From Pigmentiphaga sp. (lineage in GTDB: Bacteria > Pseudomonadota > Gammaproteobacteria > Burkholderiales > Burkholderiaceae_B): DNA of 64,000 nt. The DNA lies in NCBI GenBank assembly GCA_023228945.1, contig JALOAI010000008.1, forward strand, positions 1 through 64,000, given 5' to 3'. The position numbers and the translations under genes were made by a program. Position 1 is the stretch's first letter. Each line of letters begins with the position of its first letter. Shown here one piece after another: positions 1 to 8,821 of this stretch. The notes below the pieces were generated by a model. It did no database searches. It saw only the letters and a program-made list of their open reading frames with translations, and was not told the DNA's origin.

Positions 1-90
1 CCTACTTCGACCGGCTTGGACTCCCCCGGCTCTCCTGACCTCAACTTCTCGAACCGCCCGGTGCGGACCCGCATGCCGGGTGGTGTGGCA

Positions 91-117
91 GGGGCGCAGT
101 CTACAAAGACTGCCCCC
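91..117 (-). terminator. Possible terminator hairpin after gshA
   Basis: Bases 96-102 (GCAGTCT) pair with 107-113 around an ACAA loop, and the flanking G and C tracts extend the stem. It lies 25 bases past the gshA stop. There is no T tract on the minus strand, so intrinsic termination is uncertain. The remaining bases 1-141 show no gene. Confidence 0.35.
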
Positions 118-141
118 TATGCCGATTTCCGGCGTCAATCG

Positions 142-1719
142 TCAATCGTTCAAGCTGGCGTGATAGGCGCTCACGTAGTCGTCGAAGCTCACATCGCGCG
201 AAGCTTCGAGCCTGGCCTGTTCGTCGAGCGAAGCCTGGCTGGCCGCGGCGAAGCGGGCCGCCATGTCGGGACACAGCGGTTCCGCGCGCAAGGTATTGGC
301 ATGCACCTCGCTCAGATGCAAGGCATATTCATGGAAAGTCAGGCCGCTATCCTGCAGTTCGGCCAGCAGCCGGCCCGATGGCGTCAGGTCGGGCTGGTAG
401 AGTTTGGGCCGCTGGCGTTCGAGGGCGTCGCGGTACCGGCTGCCGCCGTGAGCGGCGTCTAGCGCGTCGGCGCAACGTGCCAGGGGCTCGAATAGCCGTT
501 CGGCGTAATCGGTGAGCGGCTGGAGCCGGCCATGATAGTGAAGCTGCAGCCCTGGTTTGCGGCCTTCGCGAACCACGGTGGCGAAATTGCGGCCGCTTTC
601 TTCGCACCAGCCGTCGGTGGGTAGATTCGGGCTTTCGTCGAGGGCGCAGAACGTGAGAAAGGTATTCAGGAAGAGGCTGGTATCGAGGCTGATGCCAACG
701 GGATCGAACGGATCGATATCGATGCAGCGGACTTCAACGTATTGCACGCCGCGATCGTGAAGCGCGCGCAGCGGACGTTCGCCGCGATGGGCCACGCGTT
801 TGGGCCGGATCGTGGCGTAGTACTCGTTCTCGATCTGCAGGATGTGCGTGCTCAGCTGCATCCATTCGCCATTCTGATGCGTACCCAGGCGTTCGTACTC
901 GGGCCATGGCTGATTGACGGCGTGGTACAGGTTTTCCAGATAGGCGGGCAAGTTGGTGTAACAGGGGCGCAAGCCCGCTTGCGCCTTGTTTTGATAGCCG
1001 AGATCGCTCATGCGCAGGCTGGTGGCCCAGGGCAGATAAAGGGTATCGCCCCGCAGAGTTTGCAGTTGGTGGTCGCGCCCCTGCAAAAAACCTTGCGACA
1101 GGGCGGGGGAAGCCCCGAAAAGGTACATCAGCAGCCAGCTATAACGGCTGAAATTGCGGATGAGGGCCATATACCCTTCGGATTGCCGTGTGAGCACATC
1201 CGGGGGTTCGTGTTGGGATTCGGCCAGGAGAGGCCAGATCTGCGGCGCCAGCGAAAAATTGAAATGCACACCGGCGATGCACTGCATGGCCTTGCCATAG
1301 CGCAGCGCCAGGCCGCGCCGGTAAACATGCCGCAGCATGCCGCTATTGGAGGTGCCATACCAGCCGATCGGGATCGCCGCCTCTTGGGGCAGCCGGGCCG
1401 GCATGGATTGGTTCCAGAGGAGTTCGCCGTCGAGCAGCGACATCACGTAGCGATGGATGTTGCGAAGTTCGTCGATGGCCGCCGCGGGATCGGCGTGGGT
1501 GCCGGTGACGAACTCCAGAAGCGCCTCGGCGTAATCGGTGGTGATATAGGGATGGGTGAGGGCGGAGCCCAGGGCGAGGGGGTGCGCGGTCAGGGCCAGA
1601 TGACCGTCCGGCGTGACCCGCAGGCTTTCTTTTTCGATGCCGTTGAGGCTTTGCGCCAGCCGGTGTATTTGTTCGGGCTGGGTCAGCAAGGCAAGTCGGC
1701 GGGTCAGAAGATCGCTCAC
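142..1719 (-). CDS. gshA: Glutamate-cysteine ligase
   Basis: This enzyme joins glutamate and cysteine using ATP, the first and rate-limiting step of glutathione synthesis in the cytoplasm. The 525-residue product matches the gamma-proteobacterial type 1 GshA in length and layout. It shows the N-terminal GIEKESLRV segment, the ALLEFVTGTH metal/ATP-site region, and YGTSNSG followed by MQCIAGVHFNFS in the core. A GTG start is chosen because GAGGAG sits six bases upstream. It is transcribed away from gshB, 1.8 kb distant, so the two pathway genes are not in one operon here. An alpha/beta hydrolase gene lies 96 bases upstream on the same strand. Assignment is by recognisable family sequence and is secure. 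Confidence 0.95.
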   Translation of the reverse strand: MSDLLTRRLALLTQPEQIHRLAQSLNGIEKESLRVTPDGHLALTAHPLALGSALTHPYITTDYAEALLEFVTGTHADPAAAIDELRNIHRYVMSLLDGELLWNQSMPARLPQEAAIPIGWYGTSNSGMLRHVYRRGLALRYGKAMQCIAGVHFNFSLAPQIWPLLAESQHEPPDVLTRQSEGYMALIRNFSRYSWLLMYLFGASPALSQGFLQGRDHQLQTLRGDTLYLPWATSLRMSDLGYQNKAQAGLRPCYTNLPAYLENLYHAVNQPWPEYERLGTHQNGEWMQLSTHILQIENEYYATIRPKRVAHRGERPLRALHDRGVQYVEVRCIDIDPFDPVGISLDTSLFLNTFLTFCALDESPNLPTDGWCEESGRNFATVVREGRKPGLQLHYHGRLQPLTDYAERLFEPLARCADALDAAHGGSRYRDALERQRPKLYQPDLTPSGRLLAELQDSGLTFHEYALHLSEVHANTLRAEPLCPDMAARFAAASQASLDEQARLEASRDVSFDDYVSAYHASLND

Positions 1720-1815
1720 GCTGACTCCTCGGGTACGTTGGGTGCGCCGGTCATGGGTGTTCTCGGGGCCGATACCGATGCCGGCCGAATGAATAAGGGT
1801 GGAAAAATGGGGCAG

Positions 1816-2634
1816 TTATACACCAGCCAGCCAGGCATCGAGGTCGGCGTATACCGGTCGGGCGATGGCGGGCGCCTCTTGCAATAATTCGTGCCAGGCG
1901 TTTTCGTACCAGCGTAGCGCGATTTTGCCCGGCGGCGCGGCGGCGACGAACTCCCGGCTGCCGTTGGCGTCTACGACGTAATCTTCGCCGGCGGCCAGCA
2001 GCAAGGTGCGCACCGCCAGACAGCCGGCCTGGGCGCGGGCTTCGGCGCCTGCGCGATCGATGTAGCGCACCAGACGGGGCGTGACGCAGCGGTTGACGAG
2101 AGGATCGCGGGCGTAGGCTTCCGCGGTAGCCTGATCATGGGTCAGCCGGGGGCGCGGCCCGCGATGCGGTACGGGCAGCCTCGGCGCCGCCACCGCAAGC
2201 ATCTCGATCAAACGACGAAACGCCGCGCTGATATTGAGTTTGAAGGCCGGGCTGCAGAGAACCAGGCCGCCCAGCGGGGTCGCACCGGAAAGCGCGATGC
2301 GCGCCGCCACCAGCCCGCCCAGGCTATGGCCGAGCAGCAAAGGCGGTTCGTCGAGTTCGGTGGCAAAGGCGGCGATGCGCTGCGCTGCGTCGCGTTCGAG
2401 ATCGTCGGCCCGCCGCAGGCTGGCGCGGCGACCGCCCGAACGGCCGTGGCCCCGATGATCGTGCGCCGCCACTTGCCAGCCCCGCGCATTGAGCCAGGCG
2501 GCGACGTGTTCGTAGCGGCCGGCGTATTCGCTCAGGCCATGGACGATATAAACACCGCGCCGCCCGATGTCGCCGGCGGCCGGGATTTCCCAGCGATAGT
2601 TGGCCAGCGCAACGCCGTCGTCGGCGGTAGACAT
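1816..2634 (-). CDS. Alpha/beta hydrolase, monoacylglycerol-lipase-like
   Basis: A 272-residue serine hydrolase of the lysophospholipase/monoglyceride lipase group. An early VHGLSEYAGRY strand-turn supplies the oxyanion region, AAHDHRGHGRSGG follows, and the nucleophile elbow is GHSLGG. The C-terminal catalytic acid and histidine fit GEDYVVDANG and NAWHELLQEA. The substrate is not evident, although lysophospholipids or monoacylglycerols are usual for the family. ATG at 2634 is preferred over an upstream in-frame TTG at 2649; neither has a strong ribosome site. It is divergent from the lipoprotein gene, with only 56 bases between the two starts, and may be co-transcribed with gshA downstream. 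Confidence 0.85.
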   Translation of the reverse strand: MSTADDGVALANYRWEIPAAGDIGRRGVYIVHGLSEYAGRYEHVAAWLNARGWQVAAHDHRGHGRSGGRRASLRRADDLERDAAQRIAAFATELDEPPLLLGHSLGGLVAARIALSGATPLGGLVLCSPAFKLNISAAFRRLIEMLAVAAPRLPVPHRGPRPRLTHDQATAEAYARDPLVNRCVTPRLVRYIDRAGAEARAQAGCLAVRTLLLAAGEDYVVDANGSREFVAAAPPGKIALRWYENAWHELLQEAPAIARPVYADLDAWLAGV

Positions 2635-2690
2635 GGAAATCGGCGACAATCAAACCTCTCGGGCGCTCCCAGGTAACCGCCAACAATACC

Positions 2691-3266
2691 ATGTCCCCAT
2701 CCCTCGTACGCCGCCGCACGGCCGTCGCGCGTTTCGTCTGTGGCCTGCTTGGCATTTTCCTGTTTTGGCTGGCGGGTTGCAGTCCCACCCACGACTGGCG
2801 CGAACTCCCCGCCGCCGATGGCGCCATCCGGGTAGCATTTCCGGCCAAGCCCCTGAGCGAAACCCGGCCATTGCCGGTAGGCGAGCGGATGCTGCCCTTT
2901 ACGCTCATGGCCGCCGAGGCCGACGGAGCCGTATTCGCGGTGGGCCACCTCGAGGTGCCCGCCATGGGCGAGGGGCCGTCGAGCGATGAAATCGGCGCAG
3001 CCCTGGCCGATAGCCTGGTGCGGCGTTTTCCCGAGGCGCAGGTGCGGCGGGAACCGGTGACGATACGCCATTCGCGAGCCGGGCGGAGCTCTCTGCCGGG
3101 GCTCGAGCTCCAAGCCGAGAATCCCGATGATCCCGCCGCGCCGCGGCTGTTGGCACGGGTGTTATACCGGGATGGCCGCTGGATCCAGGTCGTCGCCCTC
3201 GGCACGCCGCAGCATTTGTCCTGGGAGACCGCGCGCTGGTTCGTGGAATCCATACGCCTGTTGTAG
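2691..3266 (+). CDS. Predicted lipoprotein of unknown function
   Basis: A 191-residue secreted protein that I do not recognise. Residues 7-29 form a basic start and hydrophobic segment ending in the lipobox LAGC, so Cys30 should be lipidated and the protein anchored to a membrane. The mature part begins near a predicted beta-rich stretch (AIRVAFPAKP) and resembles small envelope lipoproteins with no further motif. It is divergent from the alpha/beta hydrolase and lies 279 bases before gshB. The interval 3267-3545 holds no gene that I can support; an open frame running into gshB from 3324 has no conserved content. Confidence 0.8.
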   Translation: MSPSLVRRRTAVARFVCGLLGIFLFWLAGCSPTHDWRELPAADGAIRVAFPAKPLSETRPLPVGERMLPFTLMAAEADGAVFAVGHLEVPAMGEGPSSDEIGAALADSLVRRFPEAQVRREPVTIRHSRAGRSSLPGLELQAENPDDPAAPRLLARVLYRDGRWIQVVALGTPQHLSWETARWFVESIRLL

Positions 3267-3545
3267 CCGCGTTGGCAACGCGAGACATCGCGGGAAGGCC
3301 TGGAGACCGATAGGGCTTGCGCTTTGGCCCGTGGCCACCTTTTTCTGGCAACATGTGAGGTTGGGGCGAGAAACTCCAGCCTTGTCGGCCGGGGGCTCTT
3401 TGCCGCCAATCCGAGGCGCTCCGGCTCCGCAAACACATGGCCAGTGCCGGTTGCTCTCCACAGAGCCTGGCGCCTGGCCTGTGGCCGGTCGGGCCAACCC
3501 ATCGATTTCCCGTTCGGGGTGCCGGTCATCCCGCGAGACTTGGCA

Positions 3546-4505
3546 ATGCAGATTCTTTTCATCCTCGACCCCCTGCCCGAACTCAAGGCCTACAAGGATT
3601 CCTCGGTCGCCATGATGCGGGCCCTGGCCTCGCGCGGGCATCAATTGCATGTGGCCTTGATGCCCGATCTCTATCTGGACGAGGGCAGGGTGATGGCCGC
3701 CGGCCGGCGCATCGAGCTCGTCGCCGGCGCCGACCTCAAAGGCCAGGCGTGGTGGTCGGAACAACCCAGGCACGAAAGGCCGGTGGCGGAGTTCGACGCC
3801 GTGGTGATGCGCAAGGATCCGCCCTTCGACATGGAGTATCTCTACGCCACCCATCTGCTGGAGCGGGCCCAGGCCGAAGGCGCGAGGGTTTTCAATGGCG
3901 GCGCCGCCATTCGCAATCACCCGGAAAAACTCGCGATTGCCGAGTTTCCCGAGTTCACGGCACCTACGCTGGTTACCCGCAGTCTCGAGAGGCTCAAGGC
4001 GTTTCATCAGCGGCATGGCGATATCGTTGTCAAGCCACTCGATGGCATGGGCGGCACGGGCATTTTCCGTTTGCAGCCGGTGGAGGCCAATCGCGGCGCC
4101 ATCCTCGAGATGCTTACCGATTATGGCCAGCGATCGATCATGGCCCAGCGCTATATTCCGGAAATCTCGCGAGGCGATAAGCGCGTGCTCATTATCGCGG
4201 GCCAGCCGATTCCGCACGTGCTGGCACGCATCCCCCTGGCTGGCGAAACCCGCGGCAACCTGGCCGCCGGAGGCAGCGGCGTGGCCCAACCCATCGCCGA
4301 GCACGATAAGCGGGTGGCGGAGGCCATCGGCGCCCGGCTGGCGCCCCGCGGGCTCTTGTTGATCGGCCTCGATATGATCGGCGACTACGTGACCGAGATC
4401 AACGTTACCAGCCCGACGTGCTTCGTTGAAATTACCGAACAAACGGGTTTCGACGTTGCCGGCCATTTCGCCGCGGCTCTCGAGGCTGCGGCATCGGCAT
4501 CATGA
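3546..4505 (+). CDS. gshB: Glutathione synthetase
   Basis: The enzyme adds glycine to gamma-glutamylcysteine with ATP, completing glutathione. The 319-residue product is the normal GshB length. It opens with MQILFILDPL, contains MRKDPPFDMEYLYATHLLE, and has the ATP-grasp core around VVKPLDGMGGTGIF and INVTSPT near the C terminus. The frame is open further upstream to 3324, but residues before MQILFIL are not family-like, so 3546 is chosen. The stop overlaps the next start as ATGA, so gshB and the PTS EIIA gene are translationally coupled. This coupling of glutathione and PTS genes is known from related Burkholderiales. Confidence 0.95.
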   Translation: MQILFILDPLPELKAYKDSSVAMMRALASRGHQLHVALMPDLYLDEGRVMAAGRRIELVAGADLKGQAWWSEQPRHERPVAEFDAVVMRKDPPFDMEYLYATHLLERAQAEGARVFNGGAAIRNHPEKLAIAEFPEFTAPTLVTRSLERLKAFHQRHGDIVVKPLDGMGGTGIFRLQPVEANRGAILEMLTDYGQRSIMAQRYIPEISRGDKRVLIIAGQPIPHVLARIPLAGETRGNLAAGGSGVAQPIAEHDKRVAEAIGARLAPRGLLLIGLDMIGDYVTEINVTSPTCFVEITEQTGFDVAGHFAAALEAAASAS

Positions 4506-4900
4506 ACGTCGGTATCGTCATCGTCGCCCATGCGCCCATGGCGAGTGCTTTGTACGCGGGAGGCGTGCACTGTTTTCAGTCGCAACCGGGTATCCTCACC
4601 TACGATGTCTCGCCCAGCGATAGTCCCGAAGCGTCGAGCAACGTGATTCTCCAGCGCATCGAAAAGGCCGATACGGGCGCGGGGGTGCTGGTGCTGACCG
4701 ACATCGTCGGCGCGTCGCCCGCCAATGCCGCCGCCATGGCCGCCGAACGCGCCCGCCGGAATGGTCATGGCGTGACCCTGCTGGCCGGTGCCAATACGCC
4801 CATGCTGCTACGGGCCATTACCTACCGCAACCTGCCGCTCGAGGATATGGCGGATCGGGTGCTGGCGGGCGGACACCAGGCCATCCTCCGGATTCATTGA
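4502..4900 (+). CDS. PTS EIIA component, mannose/fructose family
   Basis: A 132-residue cytoplasmic phosphocarrier of the EIIA-Man fold. The N terminus MNVGIVIVAH places the phosphorylatable histidine at residue 10, and VLVLTDIVGASPAN is the second family signature. It would accept phosphate from HPr. No EIIB, EIIC or EIID gene is in the window, so a sugar-transport role is not supported here. Such stand-alone EIIA proteins in beta-proteobacteria are generally taken as regulatory. It overlaps gshB by four bases and is followed by HPr and Enzyme I. The 156-base gap to ptsH contains small GC-rich hairpins, for example around 5009-5022 and 5030-5042. Confidence 0.9.
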   Translation: MNVGIVIVAHAPMASALYAGGVHCFQSQPGILTYDVSPSDSPEASSNVILQRIEKADTGAGVLVLTDIVGASPANAAAMAAERARRNGHGVTLLAGANTPMLLRAITYRNLPLEDMADRVLAGGHQAILRIH

Positions 4901-5056
4901 ACGACGCCAGCTTGCTCTTGCTCTCCCGCCGTGGCGCTGGCGCCCGCAGGTAACGCCGCCGCTCTCGCTCGTATACTTGTTTGTCCCGTTAGTTCCCTCG
5001 TTGCTTCGCAACGTCGGGTGTCCGGGCCGGCTTTGCCGGCCAGAGGGTTGTTTCCC

Positions 5057-5326
5057 ATGCCGTCTATCGATATCGTTGTCACCAACAAACTGGGTTTGCA
5101 TGCCCGGGCCTCGGCCAAACTGACGCAAGTCGCCAGTCGCTATCGCAGCGACATTTTCATCTCCCGCGCGGGCAAGCGGGTCAACGCCAAAAGCATCATG
5201 GGTGTCATGATGCTGGCTGCAGGAAAAGGAACCACCGTGACGGTGGATGCCGAAGGCCCCGATGCCGAAGCCGCGCTGGCCGACGTCGAGGCACTTTTCA
5301 ACGACAAATTCGGCGAAGGTGAATGA
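5057..5326 (+). CDS. ptsH: Phosphocarrier protein HPr
   Basis: An 89-residue HPr that carries phosphate from Enzyme I to EIIA. His15 lies in GLHARAS and is the catalytic residue. Ser46 in NAKSIMG is the position phosphorylated by HPr kinase, so regulation by an HprK encoded elsewhere is plausible. The frame is open upstream to 4931 but has no HPr-like sequence there, and MPSIDIVV is the family N terminus. The stop overlaps the ptsI start as ATGA. It belongs to the gshB-EIIA-ptsH-ptsI transcription unit. Confidence 0.95.
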   Translation: MPSIDIVVTNKLGLHARASAKLTQVASRYRSDIFISRAGKRVNAKSIMGVMMLAAGKGTTVTVDAEGPDAEAALADVEALFNDKFGEGE

Positions 5327-7179
5327 GGATGACCACGCGCCAGAGCGCAAGCCTCGTCCTGGGTGGCGAGACTGAACAGAGCAGCCGCGGTCTGCTGCGG
5401 CCCAAGGTTCCGCCCGACGCGGACGACACCGCGGGAGCCCGGGATCCCGAGCCCCTCACGGCCATGCTTTCCCTGCATGGCCTGGCGGCTTCCCGAGGCT
5501 ATGCCATCGGGCGCGCCGTCGTGCTGGGTGCCGCGGCCCTCGAGGTATCGCACTACCGCGTGGCCGACGATGATATCGATGCCGAATGCCAGCGCCTGAC
5601 TCACGCCATTACCGTGGCTCGCGAGGAATTTGCGCGCCTGGCCGATAATCTGCCGGCGGATGCGCCGCGCGAGATCCAGGGCCTGCTGCATGTCCATGCC
5701 ATGCTGCTGGCCGATCCCATGCTGGCGCAAGAGCCGCTGACGCTGATCCGTGAGCGCCACTACAACGCGGAGTGGGCCCTGACCGCGCAGGGCCAGCTCG
5801 TTGGCGAACAGTTCGCGGCCATGGAAGACGAATATCTTCGTGAACGCGCCACCGACGTGCAACAGGTCATCGAGCGGGTCCTGCAGGTACTTTCGGGGCG
5901 CTCGCCGCTGATGCTGGCGGGGGCGGGCCAGGCCAGCCTCGATAGCGAGCCGCTGGTCGTGGTGGCCCACGACATCTCGCCCGCCGATATGGTCAAGCTG
6001 CGCGGCGCGCGATTCGCGGCTTTCGCCACCGATCTGGGGGGCGCCACCTCGCATACCGCGATCGTCGCGCGCAGCCTGGGCGTACCCGCGGTGGTGGCGC
6101 TGGGCCATGTTAGAACATTGGCCCGCGACGGCGACCAGTTGATCATCGACGGCGAAGCCGGCGTGGTGCTGGTGAACCCTTCGCCCAAAGTCTTGCGCGA
6201 CTACCGCGACCGGCAAACCGCCTATGCCGCCGAACGCGCCGATCTGGCGCGACTCAAGGATACGCCGGCCATCACATTGGATGGCATTCGCGTGGGCCTG
6301 CAAGCCAATATCGAATGGCCCGACGAAGCCGCCGCGGCGCTGGCCGCCGGCGCCGAGGGAATCGGGCTCTTCCGCAGCGAATTCCTGTTCATGAACCGCC
6401 GCGACCTGCCCGGCGAAGAGGAGCAGTACCAGGCGTATGCCGCTGTCGTAAAAGCCATGGCGGGCCGGCCGGTTACCATCCGTACGCTCGATATCGGCGC
6501 CGACAAAGCGCTGGACGACGAGGCCACGGTGGCGACCAATCCGGCGCTGGGCGAACGTGCGATCCGCTACTGCCTGGCCCGCCCCGAGCTGTTCGCCACG
6601 CAATTGCGCGCCATTCTCAGGGCTTCGGCGCATGGCCCCGTGCGCATCCTGCTGCCCATGGTGGCACACATGCACGAGGTGCGCGCCAGCCTGCACGCCA
6701 TTGCCGCGGCCCGCGAATCACTCGAGCAAAACGGTGTGGTGCTGGCGCCGCACGTCGAAGTTGGCGCCATGGTCGAGATCCCCGCGATCGCGATCGCGAT
6801 CGAGCCTTTCGCCGAAAGCCTCGATTTTCTTTCCATCGGCACCAACGATCTGATCCAGTACACGCTGGCCATCGATCGCGCCGATCCCGATGTCGCTTCG
6901 CTCTACGATCCCCTGCACCCGGCGGTGCTGAGATTGATCGCCAATACCATCAATGTCGGCGCCCGCTATGGCCGTTCGGTATCGGTTTGCGGTGAGATGG
7001 CGGGCGATGTTTCTCTCACGCGCTTGCTGCTCGGCCTGGGCCTCACGCAGTTCTCGATGCATTCCCAGCAACTGCTCGACGTCAAGCGCGAGATCCTGGA
7101 AGCGCATACCAACGCGTTGCGCACCAAGGTGGCCGCGGTACTCAATCGCGCCGAGCCTATCGATCCCTCGTCGCTCTAG
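5323..7179 (+). CDS. ptsI: PTS Enzyme I (PEP-protein phosphotransferase)
   Basis: It autophosphorylates from phosphoenolpyruvate and passes the phosphate to HPr. The active histidine is in GGATSHTAIVARSLGVPAVV (codon at 6052), the PEP-site Arg region follows in GIGLFRSEFLFM, and the catalytic Cys is in VCGEMAGD (codon at 6988). From ATG 5323, which overlaps ptsH as ATGA, the protein has 618 residues. The first 47 residues are unlike the family, and MLSLHGLAASRG at 5464 would give 571 residues, the usual length. No ribosome site precedes 5464, whereas AAGGTGA precedes 5323, so the longer form is listed. ubiK follows 39 bases later. Confidence 0.93.
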   Translation: MRMTTRQSASLVLGGETEQSSRGLLRPKVPPDADDTAGARDPEPLTAMLSLHGLAASRGYAIGRAVVLGAAALEVSHYRVADDDIDAECQRLTHAITVAREEFARLADNLPADAPREIQGLLHVHAMLLADPMLAQEPLTLIRERHYNAEWALTAQGQLVGEQFAAMEDEYLRERATDVQQVIERVLQVLSGRSPLMLAGAGQASLDSEPLVVVAHDISPADMVKLRGARFAAFATDLGGATSHTAIVARSLGVPAVVALGHVRTLARDGDQLIIDGEAGVVLVNPSPKVLRDYRDRQTAYAAERADLARLKDTPAITLDGIRVGLQANIEWPDEAAAALAAGAEGIGLFRSEFLFMNRRDLPGEEEQYQAYAAVVKAMAGRPVTIRTLDIGADKALDDEATVATNPALGERAIRYCLARPELFATQLRAILRASAHGPVRILLPMVAHMHEVRASLHAIAAARESLEQNGVVLAPHVEVGAMVEIPAIAIAIEPFAESLDFLSIGTNDLIQYTLAIDRADPDVASLYDPLHPAVLRLIANTINVGARYGRSVSVCGEMAGDVSLTRLLLGLGLTQFSMHSQQLLDVKREILEAHTNALRTKVAAVLNRAEPIDPSSL

Positions 7180-7218
7180 AGCGGGTAAACTGATGATCCG
7201 TTATCCCCGGAGACTGTC

Positions 7219-7500
7219 GTGAACCGTCAATCCTGGCTCGATGAAATCCAGAAGAACCTGTCGGATCTGGTGGCCCGCAGCCCGGCGGCCGATTTGCAGC
7301 GCAACGTGAAGGTCATGCTCAACGATACCTTCAGCCGTCTCGATCTCGTTACCCGCGAGGAGTTCGACGTTCAGGCCGAACTTCTCGCGCGTACGCGGGC
7401 CAAGCTCGATGCCCTCGAGGCGCAGCTCAACCGTCTGGAAGGCGGCGGCGGGCATGGCCCCAAGCCCCCCGCACCCGACGAGGGCGACCTGGCCTCATAA
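7219..7500 (+). CDS. ubiK: UbiK-like ubiquinone accessory factor (BMFP family)
   Basis: A 93-residue protein of the YqiC/UbiK family, which in other bacteria assists aerobic ubiquinone biosynthesis and forms trimers through a C-terminal coiled coil. The N-terminal half (LDEIQKNLSDLVARSP, then NVKVMLNDTFSRLDLV) and the heptad-rich ALEAQLNRLEG segment fit the family. The tail is glycine/proline rich and ends in acidic residues. GTG start, with CCGGAGA about eight bases upstream. It probably shares the ptsI transcript. Convergent with the next gene. Confidence 0.8.
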   Translation: MNRQSWLDEIQKNLSDLVARSPAADLQRNVKVMLNDTFSRLDLVTREEFDVQAELLARTRAKLDALEAQLNRLEGGGGHGPKPPAPDEGDLAS

Positions 7501-7528
7501 AGGGCCATGTTCGTTCCACGCCCGATAA

Positions 7529-7570
7529 CAATGTGGCGGTGACGCATTGGTATGCGCCACCGCCACATTG
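7529..7570. terminator. Long hairpin between convergent genes
   Basis: CAATGTGGCGGTG (7529-7541), one mismatched base, then CGCAT (7543-7547) pair with ATGCG (7552-7556) and CACCGCCACATTG (7558-7570) around a TGGT loop. The 19-base stem with one mismatch sits between convergent ubiK and the Bug receptor gene. It lacks a T tract on either strand, but the position suggests a bidirectional stop or transcript-end stabiliser. Confidence 0.5.
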
Positions 7571-7631
7571 GGTTTCAGGGCTTGAGGCGCGCAAGCTTGC
7601 CATCGGCGTGGCTTGCGCTCCCCGCGCAGGG

Positions 7632-8609
7632 TTAATTCATGCGGATATTGGCTTTTTCCACCACTTCTTGCCAGCGCTTGGTCTCTGATTCCAGAAACTC
7701 GCGGGTTTCGGCGGGCGACGCAAACACGGGTTCGGTGTCCATCATCTTCAGCCGCTCCTGCGTTTCGGGACGGCGCAGGATATCGTGCAGCAGTGCATTC
7801 CAGCGATCGATCAGTTCGGTTGGAGTGCCCTTGGGCATCGCCACCAGATAACCGAAGGTGGAATTGAAGTTGGCGGTGCCCGGGATTCCGGATTCGGCCA
7901 CCGTGGGCACGTCGGGCAGCAAGGTGTTGCGGGTGTCGCCCGACACCGCCAGGGGCACGAAGGCGCCACTCTGGATATGCGGCAGCACACCCGAGACTAC
8001 CAGGAAGCCGGTATCCACCACGCCGGCCAGCAAATCATTCACCGCGGGCGGATTGCCTTTGTATGGCACGTGAGTCATGGGCAGATCGGCCGCGAGGGCG
8101 AACGCCGCCATGGTGAGGTGGCCCGGCGAGCCGATGCCGGCGGTGGCATAGGTGAGATCGCGGCTGCGGGCGAGCTCGACGAACTCCTTCAGATTGCTCA
8201 CGCCCAGGGATTTGGGGGCGATCAACACCTGGCTGAAGGCCCCGATGCGTGCGACGGGTTCGAGGTCGGTGGCGGGATTGAACTGGGTGTTGGTGATAAC
8301 CAGCGGATTGACGGTCACCTGGTTATCGAGAGTGAGCATGACAGTATGGCCATCCGGCGCACTACGGGCCACGTAGCTGCCGCCAACGTTGCCGGAGGCG
8401 CCGGGACGGTTCTCCACGATGACTGTTTGGCCGAGCTCCTTGCCGGCTTCGGCTGCGAGCAAGCGGCCCAGGATATCGAGGGGACTGCCGGGAGTGGAGG
8501 TGACGACCAGAGACACCGGCCGTTCCGGATAAGCGGCATGGGAGGCGCCGATCGCGGTTCCTAGCGTGAGAATCGTCGCGGCAGCGCAAGATATGAGTGG
8601 TTTGAACAT
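7632..8609 (-). CDS. Bug-family tripartite tricarboxylate receptor (1 of 6)
   Basis: A 325-residue periplasmic solute-binding protein. The signal peptide runs to about SHAAYPERPV. The family signatures are TSTPGSPLDILGRLLA, VIVENRPGASGN, PDGHTVML, and HVPYKGNPPAVNDLLAG, the last forming the ligand-cleft loop. Bug receptors bind carboxylates or related small organic molecules; the ligand here is unknown. No TctA or TctB membrane genes are nearby, so it must share a transporter or act as a sensor. The ribosome site AGGAG lies upstream of ATG 8609. It follows amtB on the same strand, separated by a hairpin, so it is probably its own unit. Confidence 0.92.
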   Translation of the reverse strand: MFKPLISCAAATILTLGTAIGASHAAYPERPVSLVVTSTPGSPLDILGRLLAAEAGKELGQTVIVENRPGASGNVGGSYVARSAPDGHTVMLTLDNQVTVNPLVITNTQFNPATDLEPVARIGAFSQVLIAPKSLGVSNLKEFVELARSRDLTYATAGIGSPGHLTMAAFALAADLPMTHVPYKGNPPAVNDLLAGVVDTGFLVVSGVLPHIQSGAFVPLAVSGDTRNTLLPDVPTVAESGIPGTANFNSTFGYLVAMPKGTPTELIDRWNALLHDILRRPETQERLKMMDTEPVFASPAETREFLESETKRWQEVVEKANIRMN

Positions 8610-8783
8610 CGTAAGCTCCTAGTGGAAAGACGAAATCCGGAGCAAATTACATCCATCCGGATACAAAAAAATGAAACAGAATGGTAAACGCTTTTGTCAT
8701 CTTTTCATATCGCTGGAAGAATGACCACCCTTCGGAACCCGACGTAGGCGCCCACGACTCGCGATCGGTTCGGAACAACGCAG

Positions 8784-8811
8784 CCTGGCGTCGCCCGCCA
8801 GCGACGCCAGG
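8784..8811 (-). terminator. Hairpin after amtB
   Basis: CCTGGCGTCGC (8784-8794) and GCGACGCCAGG (8801-8811) form an 11-base perfect stem with a six-base loop, ten bases past the amtB stop. The following minus-strand bases are only weakly T-rich. It likely separates the ammonium operon from the downstream Bug gene. Confidence 0.5.
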
Positions 8812-8821
8812 CCGGCGGCAC

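Noticed and set aside
3162..4466. 434-codon minus-strand frame opposite gshB
   Set aside because: Shadow of gshB with no domain or ribosome site.
4901..5056. Small hairpins between EIIA and ptsH as an attenuator or REP array
   Set aside because: The hairpins around 5009-5022 and 5030-5042 are short, GC-rich and lack T tracts or a leader peptide that I can support.
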